Source: Nigrospora sphaerica
Lineage: Eukaryota > Ascomycota > Sordariomycetes > Amphisphaeriales > Apiosporaceae
Reading direction: 5' to 3'
Assembly (NCBI GenBank): GCA_018287875.1
Contig: JAGVVL010000015.1
Location: forward strand, 2,914,001-2,978,000
Length of the DNA stretch: 64,000 bases
The notes below the pieces were generated by a model. That model was not told the DNA's origin. It saw only the letters and a list, made by a program, of their open reading frames with translations, and ran no database searches. The translations under genes and the position numbers were made by a program. Positions 43,180-55,687 of this stretch are shown in pieces (the stretch's first letter is position 1; each line of letters begins with the position of its first letter).

Positions 43180-45755
43180 CTAGGACTCGCCCAAACCGGC
43201 CTTTGTCTTTTTCATCCTCTGCATAATGGGGTTAATAATGCCCTTGTTCTCCATCGTGCCCAAGGCCGTGCCATGGGTCCAGCCCATCTTTTCGAGCAGC
43301 TGTCTGCCCTTGTTGTCCGATGCCAGCTCCGATGCGTGCTGGCCCACCACCTCGCCATCGCGGTAGCTGATAGCATTGTGGCCTCGCTTGGCCGTGGGGT
43401 CCTTGCGGTTGAGCGCCTTGTACTTCTGCACCAACTCCTCGTCCACATCCACCCGTGGGTAGTAGTTGGCCCGGAGGTAACGAGTAGCCGACGAGAAACT
43501 CCGCTCGTTGTACGGCACTGTGGCCTTGGTGCGGTACAGCACCGGATAGCGGCTGGTTCCTTTGCCTGCCGACTGCGACTTGATCTTCAGCGACTGCGCA
43601 GCCTGGTGGATACACCGCCGAGCCGACTTATCGAGCGGGGGCAGACTGATCCTATTCGTGCGTGAGCTTTCATTTGTCTGTTTTCCTGACTTACAGCAGG
43701 ACCGGGCAGGGCCGGACGGAGGCAAGGCAGGCCAGGGCGGGAATAGGACAGGGCAGGTCGGGGGGGGGGAAGGGGTCAGTGTGGATAGCGGGACGACATA
43801 CTGCTCATCGGTGCCCAAGAGGAACTGCTCGAGTTCATACAGAAGCTCATCTCTACTCATGCCTCCGGGGTACAGGACACGGGGGTCTTCGGGATTGGCC
43901 TTCTTGCCGAGTAATCCCTGCGCGCGGAGAGCCTCGCGCTGCTTCTTTCTCTCTGCCTTCTTGAGGCGGTCTCTCTGGAAGGTCGCCTCCATCGCCTCGT
44001 TCAGTTCCGAATCAGAACAATGGGGAGCCTGGGAGGGCCTGTAGTTGTTGAGGGCCGGCCGGTGCCAGTCCATGAGGTCCAGGTCGTCAAAGGCATCCGC
44101 CATGGTCGAGGCACTGGGGAACTGGCCTTTTTTCTGCATCAGCCTGGCCGCCTTGGACGAGCCCTTTTTCTTACGACGGGGCGTCGCCTTGGGCGCTATG
44201 CTCCAGCCTTCTTCATCTTCATCGTCGACAGGCCCGGCACCGTCAAATAGTATGATGTCGTCGCTGCCGAGGCCCAGCGCCTCCTGCTTGGCCAACAGTC
44301 GTGCCAAACGTGCATCCATATCGTCTTCTTCGCTGTCATCATCATCAACGTCATCAGGTACAGCGTCGCTATCAGTGCCGCCAATATCCCGTAACTGGTG
44401 GAAAGCATGCGAACCCAACCCCGGGTGCTCGTCCGTATCCTCGTCCTCGTCCCCTTCGTCGATGTTGGCCATGTAGTCGGCCAGGATTGCGCGGTCATCG
44501 TCCGATTGTGTCGCGTCCAGAAGCTTGGCAAACGGGTCATCCACAAGTGGCTCCTCGGGCGCCACCTGTTTGGTCGGGGGCTGTGTAGGACCAACCAAGG
44601 TTTCTATGACAGGAACCTGCCCTGCATTCTCCGTCACTCTCTCTCCTTCTGATTGCTGACTGGCCTGCAGCGTTTGCTCAACCTTGCTTAGCTCGAGATG
44701 GACATCATGAAGCTGCAAGGAATCAGCGGCATCTTGGCCTGGCTTCTGGGGTGCGCTGGGGAACCGCGAGACTGATGCTTTATTCTGGGGTGCAGAGTTG
44801 CGTCCCTTGAACAGAATCACCTCCTCGCTGGAATCCGTCTCGTGGCCAATATCGTCGGGGTCTGGGATAGCGACAGGAACCTCACGGTGTTTCTTTTTGG
44901 GCCGTAGGTTCTTGTCACCTGTGATATCCAGGGCAAAAAGCGGCTCCTCTGGCCGAGGAGGATCTGCAGGTGCGGAAGCTGCGAGGGTTTCCAGGACTGC
45001 AGGAGCCGTGGGGGGAGAGTGGACGGCAGGCACAGCATCACCCGGCGCATCCTCAATACTGTCCTCCTTCCGGACGTTGTCCTCAAGTGCAGGATACTCC
45101 AGTGGGACCTCTTCAGTGTCCGTTCCTTTCGTTCCGAGGCTGACGTCCACCTCGATCTCGGCCATCTTTTCGTCTTGTCTGGGCTCTGGCTCTGGCTGCG
45201 GCTCCGGCTCCGGCTCCGGCTCTGGCTTTGGCTCCGGCTGCGGCTCCGTCTCCGGCTGCGGCTCCGACACCAGCTTCAGTCCCGGCTTCTGGCCCTGCTC
45301 CGGCACGGGCACGGGCATGGGCTCCGGCACGGTCGCAGAGATAGTTTCAGACTCCGGCTCGGGGGTCTTAGCAAGCGGAGAAGGAGGCTTTTCCTGGAGC
45401 TTGAGACCATCCGAGGGGTTCATGAAGCCGGCACAGACGAACGTGACGGGCTTGTGGCGCAGCTTGGCGTCCGGACCCAGGGCACCGCGGCGCTTCTGTG
45501 CCATATTGCTAACTTCATCGGCAAGTGTGTGACCTGGGGCATATGTGAGCGAGGGCTACCTACCTCATGCGCCGTTGATTCTGGGATCATACCATGGTTG
45601 GCACCACGAAAGGGTTGGAAAGAGGGCGTATTCGTGCCCGAGCTGCTTTGCCAGGTAGCAGTAGCCTGACCAGCACCAGGCTGGCCGCCACGACGAGGAC
45701 CGCGGCCGGGTCCTGGTGGACGTGAGGCGTTCTTGGGCGCCTTTTTGCGGGCCAT
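43180..45755 (-). CDS. SQS1: R3H and G-patch protein SQS1
   Basis: Three exons, 45,755-45,593, 45,533-43,802 and 43,651-43,180, give 788 residues. The N-terminus is Gly/Arg/Pro-rich (RPPGPGRGPRRGGQPGAGQ). After the first intron come HTLADEVSNMAQKR and RHKPVTFVCAGF, the usual SQS1 start block. A Glu-Pro/Gln-Pro repeat (EPEPEPEPQPEPEP) and long acidic regions follow. An R3H-type domain (SLPPLDKSARRCIHQAAQSL ... GKGTSRYP) and a C-terminal G-patch (KMGWTHGTALGTMENKGI) close the protein. G-patch proteins of this family stimulate the DEAH helicase Prp43 in splicing and ribosome assembly. The first intron (59 nt, GTATGA..CAG) was chosen because it alone restores the conserved block in phase. Confidence 0.88.
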
Positions 45756-48277
45756 CTTTGTGGGCCTAGTCGATACTGCAGGTGGTCGTTGTGTCACCAG
45801 GCCTGGGGTACAGGAGAATACCGCTAAGCGAAGGCGTAGGTGTATGTTTGTTGTTGATGGGTTTGGTTGTCTTTGTGTGGCCTTCAGGCGCAGAGGGAAA
45901 GTGAGGGTCAACTGAGCGACGGCTGCGCAGGCGGAAGGGCTGTTCTTAATAGAAGTGGGTAGGGAAAGGCGAGGTGGATTCGTATGATGTACCCGATGCC
46001 CCGTCCCGACGCCCTGGCGTTTGCTTCGGAAGCAAAGACCAGCCGGCCTGCGAGGCTAGGATACTCTGAGTGTGTGGCGACTGGCCGGCCTGAGTACTTT
46101 AGGCAGTGAACCGATAGACGACTAAGAAAACCCCGTTGCTCCTTGCTGGCCAGTATCTGTGAATGGATGGACGATACCAACAAGCTGGAATCGACGTCTG
46201 CGCCGCCACAAAGCCCAGACACAAGGACACCATCCGGCAGGCAGCTTTTTCAGTGGGGCTTTGCCTGTCCGCCTGCCTCAGCTGCCTGGGGAGGTACACA
46301 TTGCTTTTCATTATCGATAAGACAGTGATCTGTACCGCGCCTGCGACCTCCGACTTTAACCCCCAAGTCCCTAGGTAGGTACTCGGTAGGTGCCACGCCT
46401 GCCTGCTGTCTTTCATGCCTAAAATCCAGTCTTGCTGATGGGTCGGAAAACCCCTCGGGTTTCATGTTCGCAAAACTTGCGACTACTAGAACTGCCTGGT
46501 ACAGGTACGTGAGGGGTGGGATGCATCAAGGTAATGGTATGTATGCAGATAGAGGGGGGGCGCTGGAAATGATCCGAGGCCACAAAGTATCGGTGCCACC
46601 TACTCAGTAGATGGGTGAGTAACTAACTGCTTGTCACCACCCCAGTGCTGAGCGTAGTAAATGCTTCGGGCTTTCGTCGTACTGCGGCCAGACTAAGCAG
46701 CCAGGGCTTTCCTTCCAGACACCCCTCCTCGCCAGTGTTGAGTGCCTCTACGAGAGGAGCAACAGGGCCTGGACACATTCTTCTTGTTCTCTTCCTGGGT
46801 CTTTGGCACGAGAGGGCCGAACCGAGCAAATACGACATTGTAGGGAAAGGGTGGTGGAGGTCCCAAGTCATCTGGCCCCAACGACATTGACGAGTATCCG
46901 GAGGGAGTGGAAACCCGCCATCCGGCTGTCCGTTGGGTAGTACATGGGGTCCATCCATGCCCGCCCCGGCTCCAGTCATAGGTGGGCAGCTACTTGCGGG
47001 GGGGGGAGGAAAGGCAGGGGGCCGGTTCGGTCATCGTCTGCACGGGTTGGCGGGCTGATTGGTCTCGGGCCTCTCTTGATGGTTCGGATGGGGTGGTGCT
47101 GCAGGGCCCACGTCCCTCTCGCCTCTCAGTCTGGCAGCACTGGCAAGCAGATGACTTCACCGTGACTGCGGCGGCGGACAAGCTGTATCAGCACACACAC
47201 AGTGCTGCTGCAGCTGACGGCGGATGGTCTCCCTACGACCTAGGTACCTACCTCGCCCACCTAGGTAGGCAGCCCGGTGTACAGCGTAGCCACCCGGCTA
47301 TCACTTTCTTTCTTCTCTCCTCTTCTTGGCCTCTTGCTCACTCCTATCTCCCACTGCCTAGCCACGTCTTCTGCGTTATCCTTCTCTTCGGCAGCTGGCG
47401 TGCGCGCGCTCGTGAAGTTTGAGTTGAGAGAGGTTGGTGTCAACCAGAGCGCTACCACCTAGACCCGCCACCTCGCTCACGTTCCCCATCCATCCCCGTA
47501 CCTGCGTGTACATGTCACCTCCCACCGTATCTGCCCCGCTGGCTTGGCCGCCTATCGCACATCCATCCAGGGCTATCCTCATCCCTCATCGTACTACCTT
47601 TAGTACATAACTTACATTGTACCCATTCATTCCCTTTCCCCGTGGCTATTCGCGTCCCTCCAGGCCGCGCGCCCGGCTTCCTCGATCCTCTGGTACAAAG
47701 CAGATAGTAGTGGTAGGACGAGAGTAGTATAGTATTGCTGCTTGCTACTGCCTACCTACCTACTCTAGCAACTGCCGCTGGTTTCCTTCGTGCAGGCAGC
47801 CCTCGTGCCTTGGACCCGCGCCCGTGTCTGAACGACTGACAGCCTAGCCTCTGGGTCCCTACCCTTCCTCGCCTCTTGTCCCCTGCATCCGTCATACTGA
47901 GCTACACAACCCTGCCGCCGGCTGCTTGTATATGAGCTGGGCCACCACAGCAAGTCACATCCCGCTTACTCCCTGTCCTCCCCGTCCTCCCTCCCCCTCC
48001 GTGCCCGTCGGACACTGCAGGACCGGGGCAACCGACTACTACTATACCTGTCTGGGTCGCTTTGGTACTCGCAAGCAGAGGCTGTAACAGCAGCGGCTGG
48101 GACGAAGCTCCAAAGAAGCCGTCATCCACGCTCACACCCCGTCTCTTCCTCTCTCTCCCTCTCTCTCCCCACCGCCACTACCACGGTCGCCCCGTCTACC
48201 GAACGCTATCTATTTATCAACGCGACTTGTTCACTGGCTCATCCCAGCGTATTGGCCATCCATCCACGTCGCTCATC
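45756..48277. other. long divergent intergenic region SQS1-ATG4
   Basis: 2.5 kb with no supported gene. Contains several TACCTACCTAGGTAGG-like words (~46,370, ~47,240-47,270, ~47,750), a common feature of fungal intergenic DNA, and pyrimidine-rich tracts shortly before ATG4 (~48,140-48,175). Confidence 0.5.
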
Positions 48278-49809
48278 ATGGACAGCACCCTCCAGGTCGG
48301 ACGCAGGCTGGTGCAGATGTTCTGGGACCCTGAGCCTACCAACGATATAGCCCGAGACCAGCCTGTGTGGTGCCTGGGCTCTTCCTACAGGCTTAACAAT
48401 AACAGCAGCGGCGGCAGCAGCAGCAGCAGCCACGCCCACGGCAACACGAATGCAGCCGCCGAGCCCTCCGCTTTCGACTCATCCAAGTCGCACCCCCAAG
48501 CCGCCGCAAGACTCCCCGAGACACCTCCCGATTCGACGTCGAGCAGCCTGGACTCGTCGCTCGCCTACGAAGATGCCCCCCTGGATGCCGGTTGGCCGCC
48601 CGCCTTTCTCGACGACTTTGAGTCGCGGCTGTGGATGACGTACCGCTCCGAGTTCGAGCCCATCGCCAAGTCGCACGACCCCAAGGCTTTGTCGGCCCTG
48701 TCCCTCTCGATGCGTATCAAGAGCCAGCTTTCAGAATCGACCGGCTTCGCGTCGGATAGCGGGTGGGGCTGCATGATTCGATCCGGCCAGAGCCTGCTGG
48801 CCAATGCGATGGCCATGCAGCGACTTGGGCGAGGTAGCCGCCCTCTCCACGCCTTCCCTTTGCTGACCGCGGACGAGTGCTGACCAGAGACGGCGCCTCT
48901 TCCAGACTGGCGAAGGAAAACCCCCGACGTAGAGGAGCACAAGATACTTCAGCTGTTCGCCGACGACCCCCGCGCGCCCTATTCGATACATAACTTCGTG
49001 CGACACGGCGCCGTGGCCTGCGGCAAGTATCCTGGCGAGTGGTTCGGTCCGTCGGCGACGGCCCGGTGCATACAGTACGATCTTGATGAACTTGGGGCAT
49101 TTCTGCTCGCCGAGGCCTTGTAACTGACGGCGGTCTATAGGGCGTTGACGAACGAGAACGAGTCGAGCCTGCGCGTCTATTCGACAGGCGACGGCCCGGA
49201 TGTCTACGAAGATAACTTCATGAAGATCGCCAAACCCGACGGCGACGTTTTCCACCCCACCGTGGTCCTGGTGGGAACACGACTGGGCATCGATAAGATC
49301 ACACCCGTCTATTGGGAAGCTCTTGTGTCTTCGCTGCAGATGCCTCAGTCTATTGGAATTGCAGGGTCAGTACAGCATGCGGGGGAGCCGCCCACACTCA
49401 CGAGTAATCACTGACGCGACACTGCAGAGGCCGACCGTCATCTTCGCATTACTTCATTGGCGTCCAGGGGCTTTACTTTTTCTACCTAGACCCGCACAAC
49501 ACCAGACCGGCCTTGCCCTACCACCCAGATCCCGCCGACTACACGCAGGAAGAGGTAGACACGTGCCATACGCGCAAACTGCGTCGTCTGCACATCAAGG
49601 AGATGGACCCGAGTATGCTCATAGGCTTCTTGATCCGCGACGAGGAAGACTGGAAAGAGTGGCGGCGAAGTGTCAAGCATGTCCAGGGCAAGGCCATTAT
49701 CCATGTGTCGGACCACGATCCCGTGGCCAGCGCCGGCGAGCGCGGTAGCGCCATCGAGCAGGTGGAAGCCATCAGCGACGATGATGACGAGACAGTCCTG
49801 GAGTCGTAA
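48278..49809 (+). CDS. ATG4: autophagy cysteine protease ATG4
   Basis: Exons 48,278-48,833, 48,906-49,074, 49,141-49,365 and 49,428-49,809 encode 443 residues. The protein starts MDSTLQVGRRLVQMFWDPEP, then a Ser/Gly-rich low-complexity loop. The peptidase C54 core has the catalytic cysteine in SDSGWGCMIRSGQSLLANAM and the Asp/His pair in YFFYLDPHNTRPALPYH. Other family blocks are APYSIHNFVRHGA, GEWFGPSATARCIQ, TPVYWEALVSSLQMPQSIGI and GRPSSSHYFIGVQGLYFFYL. ATG4 trims the C-terminus of Atg8 before lipidation and releases it from membranes afterwards. The acidic tail SDDDDETVLES is typical. An upstream in-frame ATG at 48,062 is rejected because family similarity begins near 48,278. Confidence 0.95.
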
Positions 49810-50248
49810 GAAGCGACAGGCCGGGCACAGCTGCAGGTATAGGTTTTTCCTCGGATACTGGATTGGAGTTGATGGCGTTCTGCAGTTTGGGCGTTACGTC
49901 GTGGTTGGGCAGGCAGGTATAAGCACATTCGACGGTCGGACGAAGTGCCACGACAGTTAAGCCCTGGGGCGAACCGAACACATGGGATTGGTTCGGCTTG
50001 CGGCAGGCGGGTGCTCGAGGGGTATATTTTGGCGTGTTGAAGAAGTACCGGTATGTCAAAGCGCGTGCTGCGTCGGCGAGTTGGACCTTGACGGTACGCT
50101 GCAGGGCGGCCGGGGATTCAGCGGTTAGCAGAGTGGTTGTTTCCTGCAGGATGCGGACCAGATTCAAGATACCAAGAGGCCGCAGCGGCGACGTGGCCTT
50201 GCTAGATGTGCGCAATATACATCTTCAATGTGGTTTCGAGTGGTTATG

Positions 50249-52072
50249 TCAACGCTTCTTGCTTGGCTTGGAGGTCTTGCTGGCCACGGGTAGGGGCGCC
50301 GTGTGCCCCGACTTCTTCAGGTGAGCCCACAGCTTATTCTTAGAATCGAAGGCCTCGCTACAAACGGCGCACTGGTTCTGGGAAGAGGTCAGTCGGTCCT
50401 TGGCCGAAGTCCGCCGCAACCGCACATATAGTCCGGGCAGCGACCGCAAAAACTGTAAAACCCACCTGCATGCTCGTTTGTTCCAAGGCCGCCTGCTTGG
50501 CCGCCTTTTTGTCCCGCTTCGCTTTTGCCTTGCCCACCTTCTTTGCCTGGCCGGCCTCGTTGAGCGACATGCCGCCGGTTTGGCCCGAAAGGCTCTTCAC
50601 ATCATCGTCGGTATCAGCTCCCAGCAGCGAATTTGCCTTGGCGGCATTGCCCGACGCCAGCCGGTCCTCAACGGCAGACCGGGGGGCGTAATCGTCATCG
50701 TCGACGCCGTCGTCGTCTTCGTCGTCGCCTTGGTCGATATCACCCGTATCCTCTGCCACCTGCACGGGCCCGGGCTTGCTGCCGGCGGTTTCAAGCGACT
50801 CGGTAACGGCCGCCGCTTCGATCTCGCCCGTCCCGGAGGCTTCTGAAGCCACATCCTCTGGCAAGGCCGAGTCAGCAACGCCGGACTTTGACGCCGGAGC
50901 GCCAGAAGGAGCGTGGGCGAGGGGCGCCTCCAGATCCAGACCGGCATTCTCCTTCTTCATCTCCCGCCTAAGCTGCTGCACGGCTTTGATGTGCTTCTTG
51001 CTCTTCTCATGCGTCTCGTATTGCTTCTCCGTCTTGAAGACCTTGTCGCACACGACGCATTCGATAGCTTCGACCTCGGACTCGTCTTCGCTCTCGGAGA
51101 ACTCGCCCTCGAGCCCATTCTCGTCGCCGCGGGACTGGGCCCAGTCGGGAACGACGTAGTCGGCCAGCTCCTCCTGACGGGCGGCACGAGCGCGGGCGGC
51201 CTGGGCAGCCGAAGCATCGCGCAGGATCTTCTGGCGTTCGGCCTCGGTCTGGGTATTGGGAACGTAGCGCGGGTCGCGTTTCCGCACAAAGGCGACCATG
51301 GAGCGCACGCCCTCGTTGAACTCCTGGATGGCGTCCTCGCGGAATTTCTTGTTCTCCTTCTCCATCAGGCGGCGCACGCGGCGGTCCGGGGCGTCGGAAA
51401 GGCGCCACTTCTCTTTCCAGACGAAATTTTTGCGCGTGGCGAAGCTGGACCAGGCGCTGTAGAAGGGCTTGGCGACGACATCGTAGTCATCGTCGGCCTT
51501 GCCGAAAGACGGGTATTCGACAATGGGCAGACCATCCCACTCGCAGGCGACGACCTCTTGGTGGGCCAGGTCGTCGAAGGTGTCGCGCAGAATACCGAAG
51601 AAGCCGTCGGGAGCGTCGGTGAAGGGCACGGTCGAGTTGAACTTGCGCATCAGGCTGTAGAGCTCGTCGACGGTGGTCATGCGGACGTTGTAGAACTCGG
51701 GGGTGGCGCCAGCGGCATCGGGATCGTCGCCGCGCAGGATGGCATCGCGGTGCGAGTCGTACCAGGCGCGCTCCTGGGGGTCGGACAGGACCTCGTACGC
51801 CGACTGGACCTCGGCGAACTTCTTGGTAGCATTCTCGACATCGCCGTAGTTGCGGTCGGGGTGAAGCTCGAGGGCCTTTTTGCGGTAGGCTTTCTTGATC
51901 CTGTCAGAGGCAAAATAAGCGCTCCGCGACGAGCTGCGCGAAAGCAGGGCTTCGTGGCCTACTCGTCATCTGTGGCCTGGCGGTCGACGCCTAGGAGATC
52001 GTAGTAGTCGGTCTTACGGGGCTCGGCCGTGGCTGTCGTCGAGCCCCTCTCGGTGGAAGGACCAGCGCCCAT
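50249..52072 (-). CDS. JJJ1: J-domain protein JJJ1 (ribosome biogenesis)
   Basis: Exons 52,072-51,963, 51,900-50,466 and 50,377-50,249 give 557 residues. The J-domain is [20 protein letters not shown], with the HPD tripeptide in [11 protein letters not shown] (about residues 25-95); the first intron splits it. Then follow a conserved central region ([20 protein letters not shown]) and two C2H2 zinc fingers of the U1/JAZ type, [20 protein letters not shown] and C-terminal [20 protein letters not shown], with acidic and Lys-rich linkers. JJJ1 stimulates Hsp70 (Ssa) ATPase to release the export factor Arx1 from pre-60S ribosomes in the cytosol. The second intron removes in-frame read-through sequence and joins ..TSMQ to NQCAVC. 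Confidence 0.94.
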
Positions 52073-53621
52073 CGTCGTTCTTCTTCCTCTTTTTTTTCTT
52101 TTTCTTTTCGTTTGTCACTCGAGGGCCGTATAATGCAAGCGAGGGGAAGTAGCGGCCCTGGTAAAGATTTGCGCCGGCCCGCCGGCCTTGCTGTGTCTAT
52201 GTAGGGAAAACGTGTGATGGGCGGGGGTCAATATGTCAGAATGAACCATAATAGTTTGTACACATTTATTTACCCCGCTGTCCATCCATATGTAAGTACA
52301 TCTTTGAAGAGCAACACAACGGCAGCGCCTGCCGAAAATGGGCGCGGTGGAAGAGCCAACCCGAATTCGGATTAGCTCTTACTCACTCGTCTACCGCCTC
52401 ATGCTAGGTACGCCGTACATCTTTTTTACCTTGGGTTTATGCAGCGACGGGGGAAAGAATAGGCAGTCCTGTTCGAAGATGCAGGTACAAATGGGAATGG
52501 GTACTTGCAGGTCGGATGACTGTATTCACCTGGTTTTACTACAGCCCCATCCACTCGTGCATTTGGTGCTTCTCTCGGGGTCACGCAGATGAGCCAATGG
52601 CTTTCGTTCCTGGGGTCACAGATCTATCACAAGCATTCATTGGCTGCATGTGGAGGATGGGTACGGCATATGTAGAAGGTGCATGTGATTACGTAAGTAA
52701 GTACCTGCCCACCTACTATGTAGGCGCCCACCGTTGTTTGCCCACTCGACTTGTCGTGCCCTCGTGCCCTCCTTCCCTCTTCTCTCTTCCCTCCAATGCA
52801 TCTCGGCGGATACGTACTTTCGCTCGTCCGCCGCTCCGGATCTCGACACACCACACGGGAGGAGGTCTTATGGGAGACCCATGATGCGGAACGCAGGCAA
52901 GGGCGACGTGATGTCAGGACCTTGAATACCGGGTCGGCCTCACGTATGCGCTCCAATGGGTTGCCCTGCCGAGGCACTCACTGCCTCTACTGGCGACTTG
53001 ACTAATGGAGGTGTGCGACTACTCCGTACCTACGCCCCTGTACCACAAGCCTGGGAACTAAATGCCCGGGAACTGGGTCTGCCAGTAAGTGCGAATATAC
53101 ACAGTAGACGGTCTGGCCGCCACTCCCCAGAGATCCCATTGTGGAGGCATTCCGCTTTTTCCACCCATGCATGCTTCGATTAGAATTCCTCTCTCTTCCC
53201 CTTCCCTCTCGCCTTAACCCGCTCGTTTCCGTAGACGCCGCCACCACCTCTCGCCTCTTCTCCTCACCGACTGGGGTTTGCAGGGAAACTCACTCGCCTA
53301 TACGCGCCCCCGAACCTCTTCATGATACGCGCCAACCAACCTGGGGCCTTTACTTCCCTCGCCGGCTCGTCGAACGGTGTACTACGCCTCGTCACTACTA
53401 CCGCTCGGGTGCAGCATCACCCCCTTCTTATCCCCCCATCTTATCCTCCTCCCCTTGCCTAATCGGTTCCCCATGCCCCGTCGGCACTGCCCCGTTGCAA
53501 CCGTGGATTCGGGATAGGGCAGTCGTCGGTGCGCGTCCGCTTTGTGTCTTGGCTTACCATATATACCCCGCCGCCCCCTCCCTCTCATCCGCCGCGTCGC
53601 CCGTGTGCCGGCCCGTCTGCC
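52073..53621. other. divergent intergenic region JJJ1-SPX/RING
   Basis: 1.5 kb without a supported gene; pyrimidine-rich blocks just upstream of the SPX-RING start (53,400-53,600). Confidence 0.5.
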
Positions 53622-55151
53622 ATGAAGTTCGCCCAAGAGTTCAAAAAGGCCCTCCAAGAGGGTGGTGAGTGCCCTCCCCTGCCGGCGACGACTTTTGGCC
53701 TGCCCGGCGCACCCGCTAACTCGGCGCCGTTGCCAGGCTACCCGCAGCGCTGGGTCGATTCCGCCATCCCCTACTGCCAGCTCAAGAAGTGTCTCAAGAA
53801 TGTCATCCGTGAGCTGGAGGATATCGGCCTCGGCCGCGACACCCTGGCCCAGCTGGCCTCGCGCCAGGACCCCTCCGAGCTGGGTTTCTACTACAACCTG
53901 GACGGCGAGGCCTGCCGCCCGAAGCACCTGCGTCCGCGCCTGACCTTCTTCGTCCACGTGCAGGACGGCGTTGTCATAGATGCCACGCTCTCGCCCGCCA
54001 CGCGCGATTTCCTGGAGAAGGTGGCCGCTCAAACACCCTCGAGCCCCCGGTCCTCGCCGTCCCCGCCGGCCTCACCGACAGTGCCCCTGGAGACCGGTGC
54101 CGCCCCCCCCCCGGACGGCCCCGATGATGCCTCCCGTCCCGGCGCCACAGTTGGAGCCCCCGCCGAGGCCCCGGCAACCCCAGGGAAAGCCGGTGCTGAT
54201 ACCGCCGAGCGGCTCTGCTTGCACGCCACCGCATGCGACTCGTGCCCCGTTCAGCAGGTCGAGGTGCCCCTCGTCTTTGATGCGCAGTTCTTCGATATCC
54301 TGCAGGACGATGTCCTCCTGCTCGACTCGCTGCAGGAGGAGGAGCAGGCGAAGCTCCGGGCGCAAATCAGCGAGCTGGGGCTCGCGCTCACGCAGACGAC
54401 CAAGCCGTCCAACGGCCGGCGGGCGCGCGACGACCTCGCCCGATGGCGTGACATCTTCGAGCTCTACCTCGAGGCGCGCGTCTTCTTCTCGACGCGCGAG
54501 TCGGACCACGGCGCGCGCACGAGCACGCAGGCGCTGCAGCAGCTGCAGTGGTTCCAGGAGGAGGTGGTGCGGCGCAAGCTGGTGCAGGGGCTCAAGCTGC
54601 CCGTCAGCCGCCAGGCCTTTGCCAACTTTGTCAACATGAACGCGCTGCTGCTGCTGAACCTCAGCTTCCAGGAGCTCAACCAGCGAGCCGTCGCCAAGAT
54701 CCTCAAGAAGTTCGACAAGCGCACGTCGCTGGGCGTCGCCAAGACGTTCCCCGTCGTCGTGCGGTCCGACCGGCTGCTGGCCGGCAGCATGGCCAAGGAG
54801 CTCTGCGCCCAGGTCTCGAGCGAGGTCATCGCCGTCGTGCCGCAGCTCGACGACTTCCTCTGCCCCATCTGTTTCGCCGTCGCCTTCTGGCCCATCCGCC
54901 TGAACTGCAACCACGTCTTCTGCAGCCGCTGCCTGGTCAAGATGCAGCGCAAGTGCGAGCGCTTCTGCCCGCTGTGCCGCAGCGAGGTTATCATGCAGGC
55001 CGGCTACGATAATTACGACAAGAAGCTCGCCTCCTTCCTCCGCGAGTACTTTCCCAAGGACGTGCGCGAGAAGCTGAAGACAAACAACCTCGAGCGCGGC
55101 AAGGAGATCTACGGGCCCGACTACACCGACAAGCCGTGCTGCGTCATGTGA
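53622..55151 (+). CDS. SPX-RING ubiquitin ligase with CaaX box
   Basis: Exon 1 is 53,622-53,664, exon 2 53,737-55,151; 485 residues. The first intron is 72 nt and free of stops, so an unspliced reading would also stay open, but the spliced form gives the family start MKFAQEFKKALQEGGYPQRW. An SPX domain (about residues 1-330) contains the two conserved pieces YPQRWVDSAIPYCQLKKCLK and RQAFANFVNMNALLLLNLSF, where inositol pyrophosphates bind. A C3HC4 RING follows: CPICFAVAFWPIRLNCNHVF ... CSRCL ... CERFCPLC. Fungal proteins of this layout (e.g. N. crassa 'RING-14') are putative E3 ligases linked to phosphate sensing. The last four residues, CCVM, form a CaaX prenylation motif, suggesting membrane attachment. 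A Pro/Ser-rich insert of ~75 residues splits the SPX domain. Confidence 0.9.
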   Translation: MKFAQEFKKALQEGGECPPLPATTFGLPGAPANSAPLPGYPQRWVDSAIPYCQLKKCLKNVIRELEDIGLGRDTLAQLASRQDPSELGFYYNLDGEACRPKHLRPRLTFFVHVQDGVVIDATLSPATRDFLEKVAAQTPSSPRSSPSPPASPTVPLETGAAPPPDGPDDASRPGATVGAPAEAPATPGKAGADTAERLCLHATACDSCPVQQVEVPLVFDAQFFDILQDDVLLLDSLQEEEQAKLRAQISELGLALTQTTKPSNGRRARDDLARWRDIFELYLEARVFFSTRESDHGARTSTQALQQLQWFQEEVVRRKLVQGLKLPVSRQAFANFVNMNALLLLNLSFQELNQRAVAKILKKFDKRTSLGVAKTFPVVVRSDRLLAGSMAKELCAQVSSEVIAVVPQLDDFLCPICFAVAFWPIRLNCNHVFCSRCLVKMQRKCERFCPLCRSEVIMQAGYDNYDKKLASFLREYFPKDVREKLKTNNLERGKEIYGPDYTDKPCCVM

Positions 55152-55687
55152 AGCTAAGGCGAGGGGGGCCAGGGTGCGATGTACCGTTGAATGTGATGGA
55201 ATGTGGGGGGGGGGGAACAAGGGGATGATGGCGTGGTTCCCGGGCCGTGGGTAGACGTGCGAGAGGTGGGAAAGGGCTTACTTTTACAGCGTTCCGGTTG
55301 CTTCTTTCATTCGAGCAAACAAACATTAGATACCCCCTGCCGGCGCTGCATGAATATCACTGTTTTGCATTACCCACTTGGAGCTATTTTGTACAGCGTA
55401 GACGTGTAAGCACTCGAGGCCCCCCTTCCCCCTCTTGGTGAGATCAGACGGCTATCATGGTTTTGAATTTTCCATGCCGGCTTTCTAACCAGTTCTTGCA
55501 CTACTTGGTATCAACTCCCCACTTGCTCAGTTCTTCCCACGCCGCATCGAATTCTTAACGCAACGACCCCACCCCCTTCCCCCTTTTGTCATGCGTGCCA
55601 ATGCCACAATTAGGGTCTTCCCATTCGGGACTGATGGCAAGGGGGCTCATGTCATGGACCGACGCCCTGGCCGCCCCCGCCTCCCCT
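55152..55687. other. convergent 3' flanks
   Basis: 3' ends of SPX-RING (+) and cystathionine gamma-synthase (-). Nothing further seen. Confidence 0.5.

Noticed and set aside
54072..55220. 382-codon minus-strand frame opposite the SPX-RING gene
   Set aside because: Leu/Glu/Val-rich antisense shadow; SPX and RING signatures are on the plus strand.
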